From assembly GCA_033032175.1 (NCBI GenBank), contig CM065310.1:7812001-7876000 (forward strand): a stretch of 64,000 nt of DNA, read 5' to 3'. The notes under the pieces are model-generated. The model worked only from the letters and a program-made list of their open reading frames with translations. It was not told the DNA's origin and did no database searches. A program made the translations under genes and the position numbers. This document shows positions 21,861 through 34,724 of the stretch, in pieces (the first letter of the stretch is position 1; each line of letters begins with the position of its first letter). This DNA comes from Saturnia japonica (Eukaryota > Arthropoda > Insecta > Lepidoptera > Saturniidae).

Positions 21861-23949
21861 TTTCCTATTATCACAATGGAAATTATAAGTAATACCTTTT
21901 TATTTCGCCATTTAAGTAGTTAACGAATCTATTACAAATAATAAAATTGTAGTGTCTGTTTGTAATGTCAAAAGAACCGCGTTTTACTACATTCATACTC
22001 AATATAACATTTTTTTTCCTATTTGTCTGTTCTGGCTAATCTCCGAAACGAATTAACTGTCAGATAGCTGATGTTATAAAGAATAATTATAGGGTATTTT
22101 TATTTTAGATTAAGGATTAAGAGTTGCGTGTAAATAAAATAGCTTAAAGTAGCAGCATCCAGTACCGCACGACCTCACGCGTAAATTGCGTTCTTAAAAG
22201 GAGCCGTGAAGAGACATTTAAAAATGCAGGTATGACACCAACGGTTGCCGTTGTTTGTATACTGTACCTTACCATCAGTGTAACTGTACAGTACAGTACC
22301 AGTTGTTGGAAATTTCATTATTAAATCTAGGCTGGTGAAGTCATGCGCTTTGCGTTATTTTGCATTTGTTAATAATTTTGTTCATTAGATATAGGTAGGA
22401 ATAAAAATTTATACGATCGGTGATACCTCGATATAAGTCTTAAGAATGTACCGCGATGCGTGGGTCGTATTTAAATCATTTGGAATTTGAGTGCTATTTG
22501 GAGGTTTTGTAAGAATGAAGAATATAGATAAGTTTGATAGTGTCGAGAAATAGTGGACTTTTAATATTGTTGTACTATTGTTGGTGTTGACGAGGAAGCG
22601 ACGAGGCAAGGGTGCAGGTACGGACTGGTTTGAAGAGTGGCGAGGTGATCCAGCCCTCCTGGTTAGACCTTACATACCTATGTTACACACCTATTTCTAC
22701 GGGAATTGCGGCCTGGAAACCGCCGAGGCTTTAGGTAAGCTGTTTGAGGTTGTTGCAGTGTGCTGTGTATCACAGTTTTCCCTGGAGGTAGCCACGACTC
22801 GCGAAGAGGTTATTTTCTAAGTGCCTGACACCAAGTTCGTGTAAGTATGCTAGTCGTCGTTATCTCGAATAACAGTCATTGTATCAAGTTAGTATTCGGT
22901 AATATATTTAAATAATCTCAGTAACATTATTTACACATTAATAAGATAATTCTTGCATTTCAATTATTTTTTATGATAAATGTTGAATTTCCTATAAAAA
23001 AATATATTCATAAATGAAATGAACCTATATTTTTATTCTTCTACGTGGATATTAAAATCTATAATATTTAATGCGCACCTCACGGATAATGAAACTCTAC
23101 GTTATCACTCTTTGTTTCTTTTGAACATAACTATATGTACCTATATACCATCAAATCATGAATAGAAAGCGAGCTAATGTAGGAGCCCATTGTATTATAC
23201 TGGGAACATACATCATCTTGGGCGGAGTACCTGCCCCTCGAATTCAGAGGATTTGAATAGATGCCCCGTATCATTGCGCCGTGAATTGTTCATAAATCTT
23301 CCTATATGCCGTCTTTTGTTTAGCTCGCGCCGGCGCGCCCTGTTGTGGATGCCTCTAGAACAGGTATGGATCCAGAAATCAATTTTACAATTCGCTCAAA
23401 AATCTAGTTAGATTAAAGTATGTAACATTACTGATGGATCGCAGGCGAATGCTAGATGAGCCATGAAAATAGGACGACATGTCAACCGACCGACTAAAAT
23501 ATCAAAAACCGCAAGTGTGCAGAACACACTGATTTATCTGAAGCTTATTTATAGTCACTGAAAACTACTTTCAATTGCAATCAGTTAACGAAATTCTGAA
23601 AATTCTTGTCTGTTTGATGTAGTTATGAAAGTTCTCCCTCTCTTCAGTAGGTACCTCTCACACCTATGGATTTTTAGCTATGGTTAATATTAAAACTAAA
23701 TACAGATATAACTGGATGTATTAAACTCATTGCGATTAAAGTGACTAAAAGTGAAATCAATGCTTAAGGTTTAATGACAAAAATATAAATCAAATACATC
23801 TTTCTCTTTAAAAAAGGAATCCAAGAAATTAATCTAAACATTTTTTGCTGTTTGAACACCCTTCATTCGAAGACTATTGTTTGCATTTCTTCTTGGAAAT
23901 GATGTATGATTGCATAAAGGTATATTAGCGAATTTATCATTTTAAGCTA
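21861..23949. other. Mostly AT-rich, one unexplained less AT-rich frame
   Basis: A plus-strand frame at about 22578-22820 (no ATG at its start; TTG) is less AT-rich than its surroundings and has an AG|GTAAGC donor-like site at about 22733, but no recognisable domain. A second small patch lies at 23210-23350. I call neither a gene. Confidence 0.35.
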
Positions 23950-24049
23950 CTGGCTTAGGCTACCTGTCCAGTGAAGCGGAGCTGTGCCCATTTTGACCAA
24001 TAGAATTGCGAAAAAATATAGTGATTGAAATTTATACAGACAGGCAGCA

Positions 24050-24671
24050 ATGTCTTTTATAAACGAGCAATACGAACAAACCAAGTCACTTTTTGATTCA
24101 CATACGAAAACTATACAAGACTTAGAATCCAATTGTCAAGAACTAAAAAATACCATACAACATCTAACAACAAAACTAGAAGCAATAGAACAACACAACC
24201 GATCAACGAATGTTGAGCTACAATGCGTTCCAGAGTTTAAAAATGAAAACCTGATCAGCACTACGATGAGGTTAGCAAAATCTATCTCATACGAAATCAA
24301 CGAAAACGACATACATGACCCGAGTCGCGACGATGAATACCAACGACAGCAGACCACGTTCTATTGTCGTCAAGTTTGCTAGGAATTAAAGGAATAACTT
24401 TCTAGCTAAAACGATACTTTACAACAAGGCGCACCCTAATGACAAAATTAGCACTAATCATATCGGAATGGCAGGAGACATAAAACCAATATATGTAGTA
24501 GAACACCTTTCACAAACCAATAAATCTCTTCATGCAGCGGCTCGCCTGAAAGCAAAACAACTAAACTTCAAGTTCGTGTGGGTTAAACAAGGCAAGATAT
24601 TCATGCGAAAAACTGAATGCTCCAATCACATTTACGTGCGAGATAAAAAAAATCTCGACAACTTAAAGTAG
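24050..24671 (+). pseudogene. LINE ORF1 (coiled coil plus FP-like C-terminal domain)
   Basis: ORF1 proteins of these LINEs bind the element RNA. From ATG 24050 the first 60 or so residues form a heptad-rich coiled coil (KTIQDLESNCQELKNTIQHL, then a LEAIEQHNRS run). It is followed by NVELQCVPEFKNENL, the start of the domain resembling baculovirus FP proteins in many insect ORF1s. A frameshift near 24315-24325 changes frame. The match continues in the new frame (PRSIVVKFARN, stop TAA at 24387-24389, then NNFLAKTILYNK, IYVVEHLSQTNKSLH, KFVWVKQGKIFMRK), ending at 24669-24671. One frameshift and one stop kill it. The initial zinc-finger region of relatives is missing or was not included. Confidence 0.75.
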
Positions 24672-24701
24672 GAAGCACTTCTACTATTAATAATAATTGA
24701 G

Positions 24702-27599
24702 ATGGATGCTACAGTTTCAGAATTCCATTGTTTAAATATCTTCTATCAAAACGTTCGTGGTTTACGAACAAAAACTCATACGATCTTTAGTAATCTTTCA
24801 AATTATAATTTTGATGTAATAGTTCTCACGGAAACTTGGTTGAATAGTAATATACATAGTAATGAATTATTTGACAGCCGTTATATAGTTTATAGAAGGG
24901 ATAGGCAAAGCACCGGGCTTCACTGCCACAAAGATGGTGGTGGAGTACTCGTAGCGGTTTCACGAAACTTTAATTCTGTCAGACTGCAGGATAAGGAATC
25001 CATTTGTGAAGACATTGTAATAAAGGTTGAGATAAATAACACTTTAAGTATAATAATCTGGGAAGTATATCTGCCACCTCCAGTTAAAATAGATATGCTG
25101 ACACTTTTTATAGATAACTTCAACCAGGGTTCTGAAAACTTAAATAATATAATTTTATTAGGTGATTTTAACTTAAGCCAAATTGATTGGCTCAGTATAG
25201 TTAACATGTCTAACACTGCTTTTGTTCCTAATGGTTCTCACGTACCTCAGACATTCCTTGACTTTGTGTCTCTCAATGACTTTAAACAGCATAATGATGT
25301 ACTTAATATTAAAAATAAAATCTTAGATTTGATACTTTGTACTAAAACATTGAGATTAAGCGTAATACGTTCGTTTGATATGCTGGTTGATGTTGATCCA
25401 CTTCACTCTCCTTTGGATGTTACTTTATCTCTTGATTCTTTTTTATACCTAAAACCAACTATAGTTTGTGTAAAACGAAATTTTTTCAAGGCTAATTATG
25501 AACTTGTCATATCTGCGCTTAATGAGATTGACTGGATAAAGGAGCTTACGTATTTTACTAATGTTGATGATATGGTTGAAGCATTCTACAGCATACTCTA
25601 CGGCATTATTAATGCTAAATTCCTCAAAAAAAAACGAAAAAATTATAAGAAGATTCCTCCATGGTACAACTTGCAATTGATAAAACTAAACAAACAAAAG
25701 ATTAAACTTTTACATAAATATAGAACTTACCGCGATCCACTGGACAAAATTTCTCTGCAATTCATTAGCAAACGTTCCTCAGCTTTGGCATATGATTGTT
25801 ACAAAAAATATATAATTAACGTAGAAAATAGTATTAAAAAAAAAACCAAACAGTTCTGGTCTTTTTAAAAAAATATACGTGGGTCTAGCAATAATCATTA
25901 TCCAGCAAGCATGCACTACACCGATAGCGTTGCTACGACTGGAAGTGATATTTGCAACCTATTTGCCACGTATTTGGCATCGGTATACTCTAGTCACTCT
26001 AATCCTGATAACCCTCTACAGAATGCCAAGCGAGTAAACTTTAATTTATTTATTGATTTTGGGATAACAGTTGAAAATATTGAAAATTATTTAAAAAAAC
26101 TAGACGTCAACAAGGGTGCGGGACCTGATAACATACCTCCAATTTTTATAACTAAATGTACCCCCTCACTCAGTTTACCGCTATACATTATTTACAATGC
26201 GTCTTTAAAAGCAGATATATTTCCAAAACCATGGAAAATAGCTAAGGTGGTCCCAATATTTAAAGCCGGTTGCCCAGAGACAGTCGATAATTACCGGCCA
26301 ATATCGATTTTATCGGTATTTGCTAAGGTATTCGAAATTCTACTAATTCCAGCCTTGCAATCACATACCAAACAGCAAATAGTTAATCAACAGCATGGGT
26401 TTGTGATGGCAAAGTCAACTAATACTAACTTAGTAACATATTTAGACTATCTTGTGGAGGCTGTTGATAGACGTTGCCAAGTAGACGTCATTTATACAGA
26501 TTTTTCGAAAGCCTTCGATAAAGTTTCCCACAGTAAGCTTCTGAATAAATTACACCGCTGTGGTTTTGGAGGATCACTATTTAGTTGGTTCGAATCATAC
26601 TTATATGGGCGACAACAGTTTGTGGCTGTTAAGGGCTTTATTTCAAAAAATTATGATGTTACTTCCGGCGTCCCGCAAGGTTCACATCTAGGACCTTGGT
26701 TATTTAATATATTTATAAATGATTTAACACAGTACATTAAACATGCCCAAGTATTTCTATTCGCAGATGACCTGAAGCTAGCTAGAGTGGTTACTCAGGC
26801 GACGGATTGCGAATGCTTACAGGAGGATATAAATAATCTATCAAATTGGTGTTCCACAAACGGTATGCTGTTGAATGGCACTAAATGCTTTCACATTAAG
26901 TTCACCAAGAACTCGCAGCCTATACAGTCTCATTACAAGATATGTGACGTTTCTCTGCAGGAGGTTAGTTATATTAGAGATCTTGGTGTCATCTTTGATT
27001 CTTAACTAACTTTCCAGCATCAGTATGAAAGCATGGTTGCTAAGGCATCGAGAATGCTAGGATTTATAATGAGATCTTGTAAATGATTCAAAACCAATAA
27101 CACCAGAATCGTGGTTTATAACGCTTACGTTAGATGTATCTTGGAATATTGTAGTGTGGTCTGGTCACCCTCCTATAAGTCCCACCAATTGCGAATCGAA
27201 AGGGTCCAGAGGAGGTTTGTACGACACCTTGCGTTTCTTTGTAATCGTAGTAAATATAAATACAGTTATTGGGACAATCTTACATATTTTAAAATCAATT
27301 CATTAGCACTTCGTCGACAGCTTATGGACATGTTGTTCTTGTACAAAATTTTTAATAACAAAATAGACTATCCACAATTACTGCAGAAATTCAAAATTAG
27401 GACACCTAGTAGATATCCCAGATATAAGATACCCATATTCCATACACGACAAGCAAGGACAAATCTCGGATTTAACACCATGGTGTGCAGATTGTCACGC
27501 TCTTATAACCTCCTCTGTAACTCGGCTGATTTGTTTTCAGACTCATTGCAGGTTTTTCATAATAATGTTCTGAGGTTCTTGAGAGCCAAACAAGTTTAA
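24702..27599 (+). pseudogene. LINE ORF2: endonuclease and reverse transcriptase
   Basis: The family protein nicks target DNA and primes reverse transcription there. All 966 codons are in one frame, broken only by TAA 25866-25868, TAA 27003-27005 and TGA 27084-27086; there are no frameshifts. Domains in order: endonuclease/exonuclease/phosphatase fold (NIFYQNVRGLRTK, VIVLTETWL, GGGVLVAV, LLGDFNL, and DPLHSPL near its end); reverse transcriptase (GAGPDNIPP, VVPIFKAG, DNYRPIS, YTDFSKAFDKV, SGVPQGSHLGP, and the catalytic FADD at 26760-26771); then the C-terminal region (VIFDS, YVRCILEYCSVVWSP) ending RAKQV. Catalytic residues of both enzymes appear retained. The unbroken length of about 965 residues is normal for the group. 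Clade is CR1/jockey-like; a tree would be needed to be exact. Confidence 0.88.
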
Positions 27600-27905
27600 A
27601 TTAAATTTATGAAATTATTAATTGTCAATTTTTAATTTTAACTTTATTATTTTATTATTTTGTTTTATTATATTATAGTGTTTGTTTTATTTTTATTTTA
27701 TTGTACTGTGGATTGTTAATTTTATTGTGATTGTAAAGCAAGCATTATTATTGTTAATCATTTGTTTTTAATTTGTTTAGGTCATTATTAAAGCATGCGG
27801 TGGTGGCCTTCAAAGGCATAATACACTGATAAATGTATCAATATTTTTTATTTATTTATAATGTTATTTTAGTGTATTGGCCACTGGCCATCCAATTATG
27901 TAAAT

Positions 27906-28959
27906 AAATAAATAATGGATGCAAGTGATTAATTTAAATAACAAAGTGTGAATTACTGTTAAAATATAATAGGATCTAATTTTCTGATTACTTAATACGT
28001 CACTGTTTTTGTGGAGCTTAGAGTAATTCGTATCACAGTCCTACTCCATAGTATATGGTCAGTACAAAACCTTCCCTTAAACAATGTTCAATGCTATAAT
28101 ATTACATTACTAATCTACAGCTTAGGTCATTATTATACAAGTGTTATTACATTATTTCAATAATACATTTTATGTGTTTGTTAAATAAATTTACACTTTT
28201 CTCGTTTACCAACATAGTTAATATGTTGGTATCTTCAATAAATAAGAAGGAGAATTATCAAAGATGGATAACTATAATAGAGTTAAATGATTATTAAATA
28301 AAATAAAATAATAAATAAAGTAAAATTAAATGATAAGTAAAATAAAATAACTAAAACGATAGGGTTATTAGAAGTTTTTTTTTTAGGAAATAAAAACTAT
28401 ATGCCTATTCTGTTAAAAACACCATGTTTGCATATTTTTTGAATTTATATTATATTAAATTTTTCCGAAAGTTTACTCTTTAGAATTTTTTAACGAATAA
28501 TACATAATTCAAAAATAAGATACAACCTTTAAGATGTTACTACAAGAGAATTAAATAACTTTTTAAGGTTTCCTCTTATTTTATTACACGCCACGTTGAT
28601 TTTCACCAGAAAAAACGTGAGTTTCATTTTTTAGGGAAAAAAGGTTTAGTCAAACGAGCTTCCATTGTTTCAAATATGCTTATAATATTAAATTTTTGTT
28701 TGTAAGCCATCGAATTCTTAATTTAAGATGATAATTAGGTACCTAATGGATATTATAATGTTTATTTGTGTTTTATGCAGGTATATAAAAAAATCTTTCT
28801 CGATCCTTGTTATAAAACGATCTTTTTTGATACCTAAGGAAAAATATGAGTTTCAACTTTCTTGATCCACATACGTTTTCATAGATGAGATATAATTATT
28901 TTGTCTAATAACTTTTTAACGTAATAAGTAAGGATGCATTGTCAAATTATGCACAGTAC
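27906..28959. other. Very AT-rich interval
   Basis: A-rich low complexity at about 28290-28350 (AAATA runs). No gene or element recognised. Confidence 0.45.
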
Positions 28960-29410
28960 GCTAGAGCCCTTTTCCCTTGGCGTCCCCATCGAGTGGCCCG
29001 GAAGAAATTCTGTAACCAGACACTCCCTATAACGGAGACAGTCCACCTGAAGTTGGTGGAGAGGGTCGTCGAAATCTTTTTCCTCAGTGTAATAAGCGTA
29101 GGGCACCTAGCCCGAGCGGCATTCCAGGCCTGGTCCAAACATTGGCGTTTGACCACATCGGGGGAGAACTTCCGGAGATGTTCGACCGCTGTTTTATGGT
29201 TGCCGATCGGTATCCGTGGGAGTAGCCTTCGCTCTCGCTGGCTCCCTGACGTGGAAGTCCAGGCCCCACAGAAGTTGAAAATTTGAGATGGCAAGTCCAA
29301 GCGGAAGTCTTGCGGTGGTGGACACAGGATGTGTCGAAAGCAGGCTATGTGCGATATACCATAGAAGCCGTTCACCCGGTCGTCAAAAGATGATGCAGGA
29401 GCGACAAGGG
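28960..29410 (+). pseudogene. R1/I-like LINE ORF2 scrap
   Basis: Plus-strand frames read VHLKLVERVVE and then, after a shift, RRAPSPSGIPGLVQTLAF and ELPEMFDRCF. This is the APGPDGIP-type entry of the reverse transcriptase domain of R1/I/jockey elements, with Gly-Pro-Asp changed. Further on, LRWQVQAEVLRWWTQDV resembles the region beyond the reverse transcriptase domain, so the catalytic middle has been deleted. GC content is clearly above the background. A long minus-strand frame (28947-29453) is simply antisense to this. Call confidence is moderate because the piece is short and mutated. Confidence 0.45.
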
Positions 29411-29494
29411 CTCCCTGACGTTTCATTTGTTGAAATGGCCACTTTGATATCAAATATTTGGTTTGATTAGGAATTCCAAATTAAAATTTATTTC

Positions 29495-29712
29495 AAATTG
29501 AGGCTTTTAGCTTTCAGCTGAAAGCGAGTCATTATGACGGACTTCTCACCACATGTATGGTAGTCGTAACCTAGGTGGGTAAAACAACCTTATCACCTCG
29601 CTATCGCCATTTCCTCGTTCTTTACTCAGCAGGTTGCACCACATGCAGGTGAGGTTAGCTTGAGCATCTCTGTTCTATAGATGTTATTCGACACCTCTTA
29701 CACCCTAACATA
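29495..29712 (+). repeat. Repeat C copy (right part)
   Basis: Contains 'gagtcattatgacgg', 'cttctcaccacatg' and 'tcacctcgctatcgccattt', shared in order with 32305-32370 and 5425-5540. Confidence 0.5.
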
Positions 29713-29725
29713 TTTCCTATCATTA

Positions 29726-30060
29726 TATTAATACGTGAGAATAAAACTTCGGACACCTTTTTAAGTGTATTGCGCGCACGGAAGTCTGTGAAATTTGGCA
29801 TGGTTAAAGTTTATATGGAGAAGAAGTGCAGAAAGTTAAAATTTTTCTCTAATATCTATTACTAACATATTAAATGAAATAAATTAATACTGCAAATCTT
29901 AACCTCTCGAGTGTCTCTTTTCTTAGACCCCCCAAAATATTGACATTGTCACTCAATGAAAAGTGACAGCAAGTGATATAATATTTATTGTTTAGGTTCA
30001 TACTGCAAATGTCAAACAGATAGTCTATGATTAAAAAGTCGCTAGTCGAATTTCGATCAT
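29726..30060 (+). repeat. Repeat E copy 1
   Basis: A direct repeat of 58495-58880, about 330 bp, with clear words such as 'ggcatggttaaagtttatat', 'aaatattgacattg' and 'aaaagtgacagcaagt'. No open frame or terminal structure was found. Identity looks like 80%. Confidence 0.7.
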
Positions 30061-31301
30061 TGGGCGAATGTGGCTGAAACTAGATTTTGGCCGAAACTGG
30101 CCTCCACTGAAACTAAACCTTTGGTTGGTCATTAATAATAATATGTGAGTATTCTCGTTTTATGACAACGATCAAAATTTTTCGTAATATCAATTCCAGT
30201 TATAATAATCATCACTGGCAGTTCTATATATCCACTGAGTTGTGAAATTTTTCTTAATTTTACACCATTCATAAATTTTTTTTACGGTTTATCTCTCTAA
30301 CAACAATTACAAAGTTATAGATCCATCTCGTTAAATATCTTCCAAAGTTTTTTCATTTATGCGATTGTGCTGATCTACCAATCATCACTTAGTTTAATCT
30401 AGTCATAAGTTTATCTCAGCAACAATATTTTTTGTTAATATTATATGGTGAACTATCTCATAATATCTGTGTTGCAAAATGGATCTCACAATGTGACCTT
30501 AGAGTTAATAAACAAGCTCGGCAATCCTAAAACCTCCGTAGCTTTTGACCCAGTTACAATCACGAATATTTATATGACACCTGTGCCAAACTGTCTGGCA
30601 ATCTCTTTGCCCTACAAAATGCTGATGGAAAACAGTCTTATGTAAGAACTGAGTGTGATTATACATCTCTATCACATTTGAATTGAAACCACATCATGTC
30701 TTACCGAGACACTAGCCACAAATTTATTAAAGATAGAAAACGCAGCTGCTCAACTTCGAAAATTGTCTACTCCGTAAGTGGTTCTAACATTTCTTGTTAT
30801 TGCAATATTATGCTTACTCCTTTATCACTAGGTAGCTGTTATTTAAATATATATTTTACAAAGATCCTCAACACATTCCGAACCCTGTTAAGTAAAATTT
30901 GTCGTAAAAGCATAGTTCCCAAATAAGATTTATATCAACTTAACTATGGCTTTTGGAATACGTTTTACCTAATGATACTAACATAATGGTAGAACCTAAT
31001 GGTTATATAATATAACATATAATTATGTTATAGGTATTATATATACTCGTAAAATATTTATATTTTAAGTATTTCTTAGCACAGTAGGTTCAGCTGATAT
31101 TAACTTTAAATACACCTCTAACTTATATACTTCAGAGAAGGTATTTAGTATATAAGTAATTTTATTGAGTACTATCTGGCCCGGCAGACATTGTTCTGCC
31201 CTTCCCAATTGGCAATAACTGGACCACAGCGCCACCTATCCTGTTTTTCTTCCTAATAACTTTTCCATTAATATAAACAAAAAAATAAAATAATTACGCA
31301 T
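30061..31301. other. AT-rich interval, no gene recognised
   Basis: Small frames at 30445-30645 and 30696-30926 show no domain. Nothing else is seen. Confidence 0.4.
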
Positions 31302-31826
31302 ATCCATTCTTTCAGAAAACTGCGCGACGTCTTCTCGTCCAAAATACCTCAGTGCCTCAAGACGAAAGTTTTTGACCAGTGTGTGTTGCCAGTGATGACA
31401 TACGGCACAGAGACGTGGTCTCTCACTGTGGGTCTCATAAGAAAGCTCAAGGTCGCTCAACGAGCTATGGAGAGGGCTATGCTTGGTGTTTCTCTACGAG
31501 ATCGATTCAGAAATGAGGAGATCCGTAGACAAACTAAGGTAACCGACATAGCCAAAAGGATTAGCAAGTTGAAGTGGCAGTGAGCGGGGCACATAGTTCG
31601 GAGAACTGACGGCCGTTGGGGCAGAAAGGTTCTCGAGTGGAGACCACGCACCGGAAAACGCAGCGTAGGACGGCCCCCCACTAGATGGAAAGACGACATA
31701 ATAAAGGTCGCTGGGAGCCGTTGGGTGCAGGCCGCACAAGATCGGTCGCTCTGGAGATCTATGGGGGAGGCCTATGTTCAGCAGTGGACGTCCTGCGGCT
31801 GAAATGATGATGATGATCCATTCTTT
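31302..31826 (+). mobile_element. RTE-type LINE 3' fragment with target duplication
   Basis: The insert is 31313-31815, flanked by an 11-bp direct repeat atccattcttt (31302-31312 and 31816-31826). It ends with the short (ATG) tail typical of RTE elements. The 5' truncation and target duplication show target-primed insertion. A sister copy lies at 36422-36748. Confidence 0.88.
31314..31797 (+). pseudogene. RTE-type LINE ORF2 C-terminal part
   Basis: The single frame begins KLRDVFSSKIPQCLKTKVFD, continues CVLPVMTYGTETWSL, KVAQRAMERAMLGVSLRDR and KLKWQ, has a TGA at 31581-31583 in place of the expected Trp codon, and then goes on in the same frame (AGHIVRRTDGRWGRKVLEW, VGRPPTRWKDDII, GEAYVQQWTSCG) to the terminal TGA at about 31800. 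This is the region after the reverse transcriptase core, so the fragment never encoded an enzyme at this site. Apart from that one stop the frame is intact, which points to a young insertion. Confidence 0.8.
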
Positions 31827-32214
31827 GAATCTTGAGTTCATACAAAAATCCGACACAAAAAAGTACTTTCAGATTTTCCCGAATTTTAATTGTTTTTTTT
31901 TTTCGGTAAACATAATTTTTATTGCCATATAAACATAATTCGGACTATTATAAATATTTTAAAACAAAAAATAGCCAAATCGGTGAAGCTGTTTTTAGGT
32001 GATGCGGTTACCAACGAACAGCAATTCATTTTTATTTATATAGATATTGATACGTCGGCGGATAATTGTACGAACCGTTAGTTTATTTTAGTAGATATTC
32101 AACGGACACTAAAATTTGCAATCTAACGCTTAAATTTTCGTAGGCTTATAAAGTTACTAGATTATTTTTATTATGGTTTATGAGTGAGTAAAGTACAATC
32201 CTCATACAACGGCG
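31827..32214. other. AT-rich interval, no gene recognised
   Basis: Nothing recognised. Confidence 0.4.
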
Positions 32215-32405
32215 TCCACCGAGAGATCGTAATCAATCGACAGCCGCCGCTGTCATGCTGGCCTACATTATTTTAACTGGATATGTACAGGCTGATGCCG
32301 AATCGCGAAACGTAAAAGTGAGTCACTATGACGAACTTTTCACCACATGCATTGTGGTTGCGGCACATTTAAGGCCACAGCGGTAATTGGACTGAGCTTA
32401 GTTTC
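32215..32405 (+). repeat. Repeat C copy 2
   Basis: Order of shared words: 'ccaccgagagatcg', 'cgctgtcatgctggcctaca', 'gccgaatcgcgaaacg', 'gagtcactatgacg', 'ttttcaccacatgc'. It links the left part (4930-5080) to the right part (29495-29712), showing they belong to one repeat. Confidence 0.5.
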
Positions 32406-33599
32406 AGGAAGTAGCAGCGGTTGGCGAGTGGCAGAAAAATTTTGCTGTTGAAAATTAACATTATACATGGTATTGTCCACCATGATTTTGCTTATTTAAT
32501 AGTCAATCTCAAAAACTTAAAATTATCGACAGATCACAATCTCACTAAATTGTTTATAAACTAACAATTTGTACATTTATTCAGTGACGTGTACATTATT
32601 TCTTAAAATAAACGACTAGTATAAAAATTATAATTTCAAAAGGGATGCAACGACTTAACGCGGAACCATCTAAATTAATTTAGTAACTAAGGTTCAACAG
32701 GCGAGGCGTCAGACCGCACGGATCCCGGCTTCTATACAACTTCTAATTTATGAAAGCCCCAAGACGGATGGAGTTAGTATTATAATATTATTATCATAAT
32801 TTCTCACCAAAAACTTCCGACTGAATTTACATCATGAATATGCAAAGGGAAAATTCACACCGCGGCCAAGTTTTTATGAGTTCTGTCAGGATTTTGTACT
32901 ATTGTTGTAATTTGAATTTTTTACCTTGTTGCGCAACAATCGTTCGTGGAATATGAAATTAAATAATGATTCCCAATAATACTATGAAGAACACTGTAAC
33001 TCATTATTTAGCCATGTTTATCAAAAGAGCCGTATATTTTGGAATTATGATTCAAATGAAAATCAGATAATACCTTATTTCAAATCTCATTCGACTCTAT
33101 ATTTGTGAATTGTAACTAATTAACAATGATATTGTATTATTATAGATGAAATATCTTTGTTTTAAAGTTTACAATGGCATTTTTAGGCAAGTAAAAAGTG
33201 ATCTATTTGTCTAAAACTGAAATATAGACTATTTTTCAATATTTGCTTAGCGTATAGTTAAATTTTATTACTGGGATTCGATATCAGAATATAAATGTTA
33301 ACTCTGTTCTCCTTGCCTTATTCAATTTGTTGTCAAAAAACTGTTTAAAGAAAATGTACTTTCAATTTAAGGTGATTTTATTTTATTTTTTGCGACGAAT
33401 CTCTTCATATCCACCTGATTTCATGAAGCCTTAAGTTGGTCTATTATATAAGAAGTTCTGGCTATGTACCATAATAATTATTTTTTATTTAATGTACTAC
33501 GAAGTGTACTAGTAGTACTTAGTTTAATTAGTACTTACTTATTAGTAAATTAGCGGCATTGCTCGGCAATTGAATTTTTTTTCGTTATAGGTGCCGTTA
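32406..33599. other. AT-rich interval, no gene recognised
   Basis: Nothing recognised. Confidence 0.4.
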
Positions 33600-33890
33600 T
33601 AAGTTATGAGGTGACCCAATATGGCAGCACGTTAAGCCTAGTGAAAGACTTGCACTCAAGCATAAATACCGAAACACACTTTTTGGTGTTTGGCGACAGA
33701 TTTTCAACTTGAGGGTGTTAGCTCTAACGAGGCGAGTATTAGAAAGAGCCCAACCACCATGCTATGGTTTCATCACGATGTTTTCCTTCACCGAAAGCAC
33801 AGGCTCATTGCAGGGATTTGAACTCACGTCGGTCGACTTGGGGTCCATACACGGACCAACTACGCCATCATTGCTTCAAAATACACATAA
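33600..33890 (-). repeat. tRNA-derived SINE
   Basis: Nearly complete copy. The body includes 'cgacagattttcaacttgag', 'tatggtttcatcacgatg' and 'ttttccttcaccgaaag'. The minus-strand B-box is changed by one base (gggatttgaactc on plus). The head ends near 'gccatcattgcttcaaaa'. Confidence 0.75.
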
Positions 33891-34724
33891 TACACAGATA
33901 TACACATAATAAGGCCAAAACGCGATGAGCCACAAGAATGTCATTTTTCGCCCATTCAACGTACTTATGTAATTATTGTCTCTAATAAGTCAAGCGACTA
34001 CTTAAGTCAGAAATAAAACACTTATTACAATAGAAGCGTAAAGTATTTTTGAGATAAATTGAGTAGGTTACACGGCCCACGTATGCATTGTAGAAAGAAT
34101 CCCCAACGGTGTCGCTGACAGGGAAGAATAATGTTCACAGGATACTTTTGCACTTTGATCTATAGCTGCTCTCAAGCGGCGGAAACGTCCCAATGGTCGC
34201 TCACCTGATACCATTCTACCAACTAAAGTGAAATAACATAAAATCGAAACTTCATTTATAAAGACATACTTCACTACAGTAGTGTAAATTTACAATTCAG
34301 TTTAGGAAGTTATTTCAGTCGCATGCATCAGTTCTTTCATTAAAGTAATAAAGCCATTAACTTAACCACAGACGGAATAAACTACGGGGTTGCAAATAAC
34401 TGATGCGGTAATGGCGTACGGCTAGAAGTAATATTACAATGAATTTTTTATACCTAAGAATTGTGGTACAATGAACTCTTTTATTAACGCTTTATTTTAA
34501 AATTTAAATGTTAGGTACGTTGACTTAATGAGAAAATATTTTTCAACTCACAAACTTTTGCTTACATACATTTTATAATTACTTAAATTACTTATTTTTA
34601 ATTGTATTTCAGTAACCAGTTATTCCTTTTTTTTTAATACTAGCTCAGCTCGCGGCTCCGCTTGCGTGAACTACAGATTTTTTTTTTAGTTAAAGACATT
34701 GGTCCTTTGTAGTTTTTATTTTTA
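33891..34724. other. AT-rich interval, no gene recognised
   Basis: A minus-strand frame at 34068-34274 has no recognisable motif. Nothing else. Confidence 0.4.

Larger units (their letters stand above)
23950..27905 (+). mobile_element. CR1/jockey-type LINE, near full length
   Basis: The order is a short 5' segment (from roughly 23950; exact 5' end not defined), ORF1 (24050-24671), a 30-bp spacer, ORF2 (24702-27599), a T-rich 3' UTR and a (TAAA) tail (27898-27912). This is the largest element in the window. The 5' end looks truncated: the zinc-finger part often present at the start of ORF1 in relatives is not seen. The last ~130 bp of its 3' UTR recur at 37790-37921. I could not find a target duplication. 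Confidence 0.85.

Noticed and set aside
24920..25216. 98-codon minus-strand frame
   Set aside because: It is the shadow of the LINE endonuclease on the plus strand.
28947..29453. 168-codon minus-strand open frame as a gene
   Set aside because: It is antisense to an R1/I-like reverse transcriptase scrap on the plus strand; no domain is seen in the minus frame.
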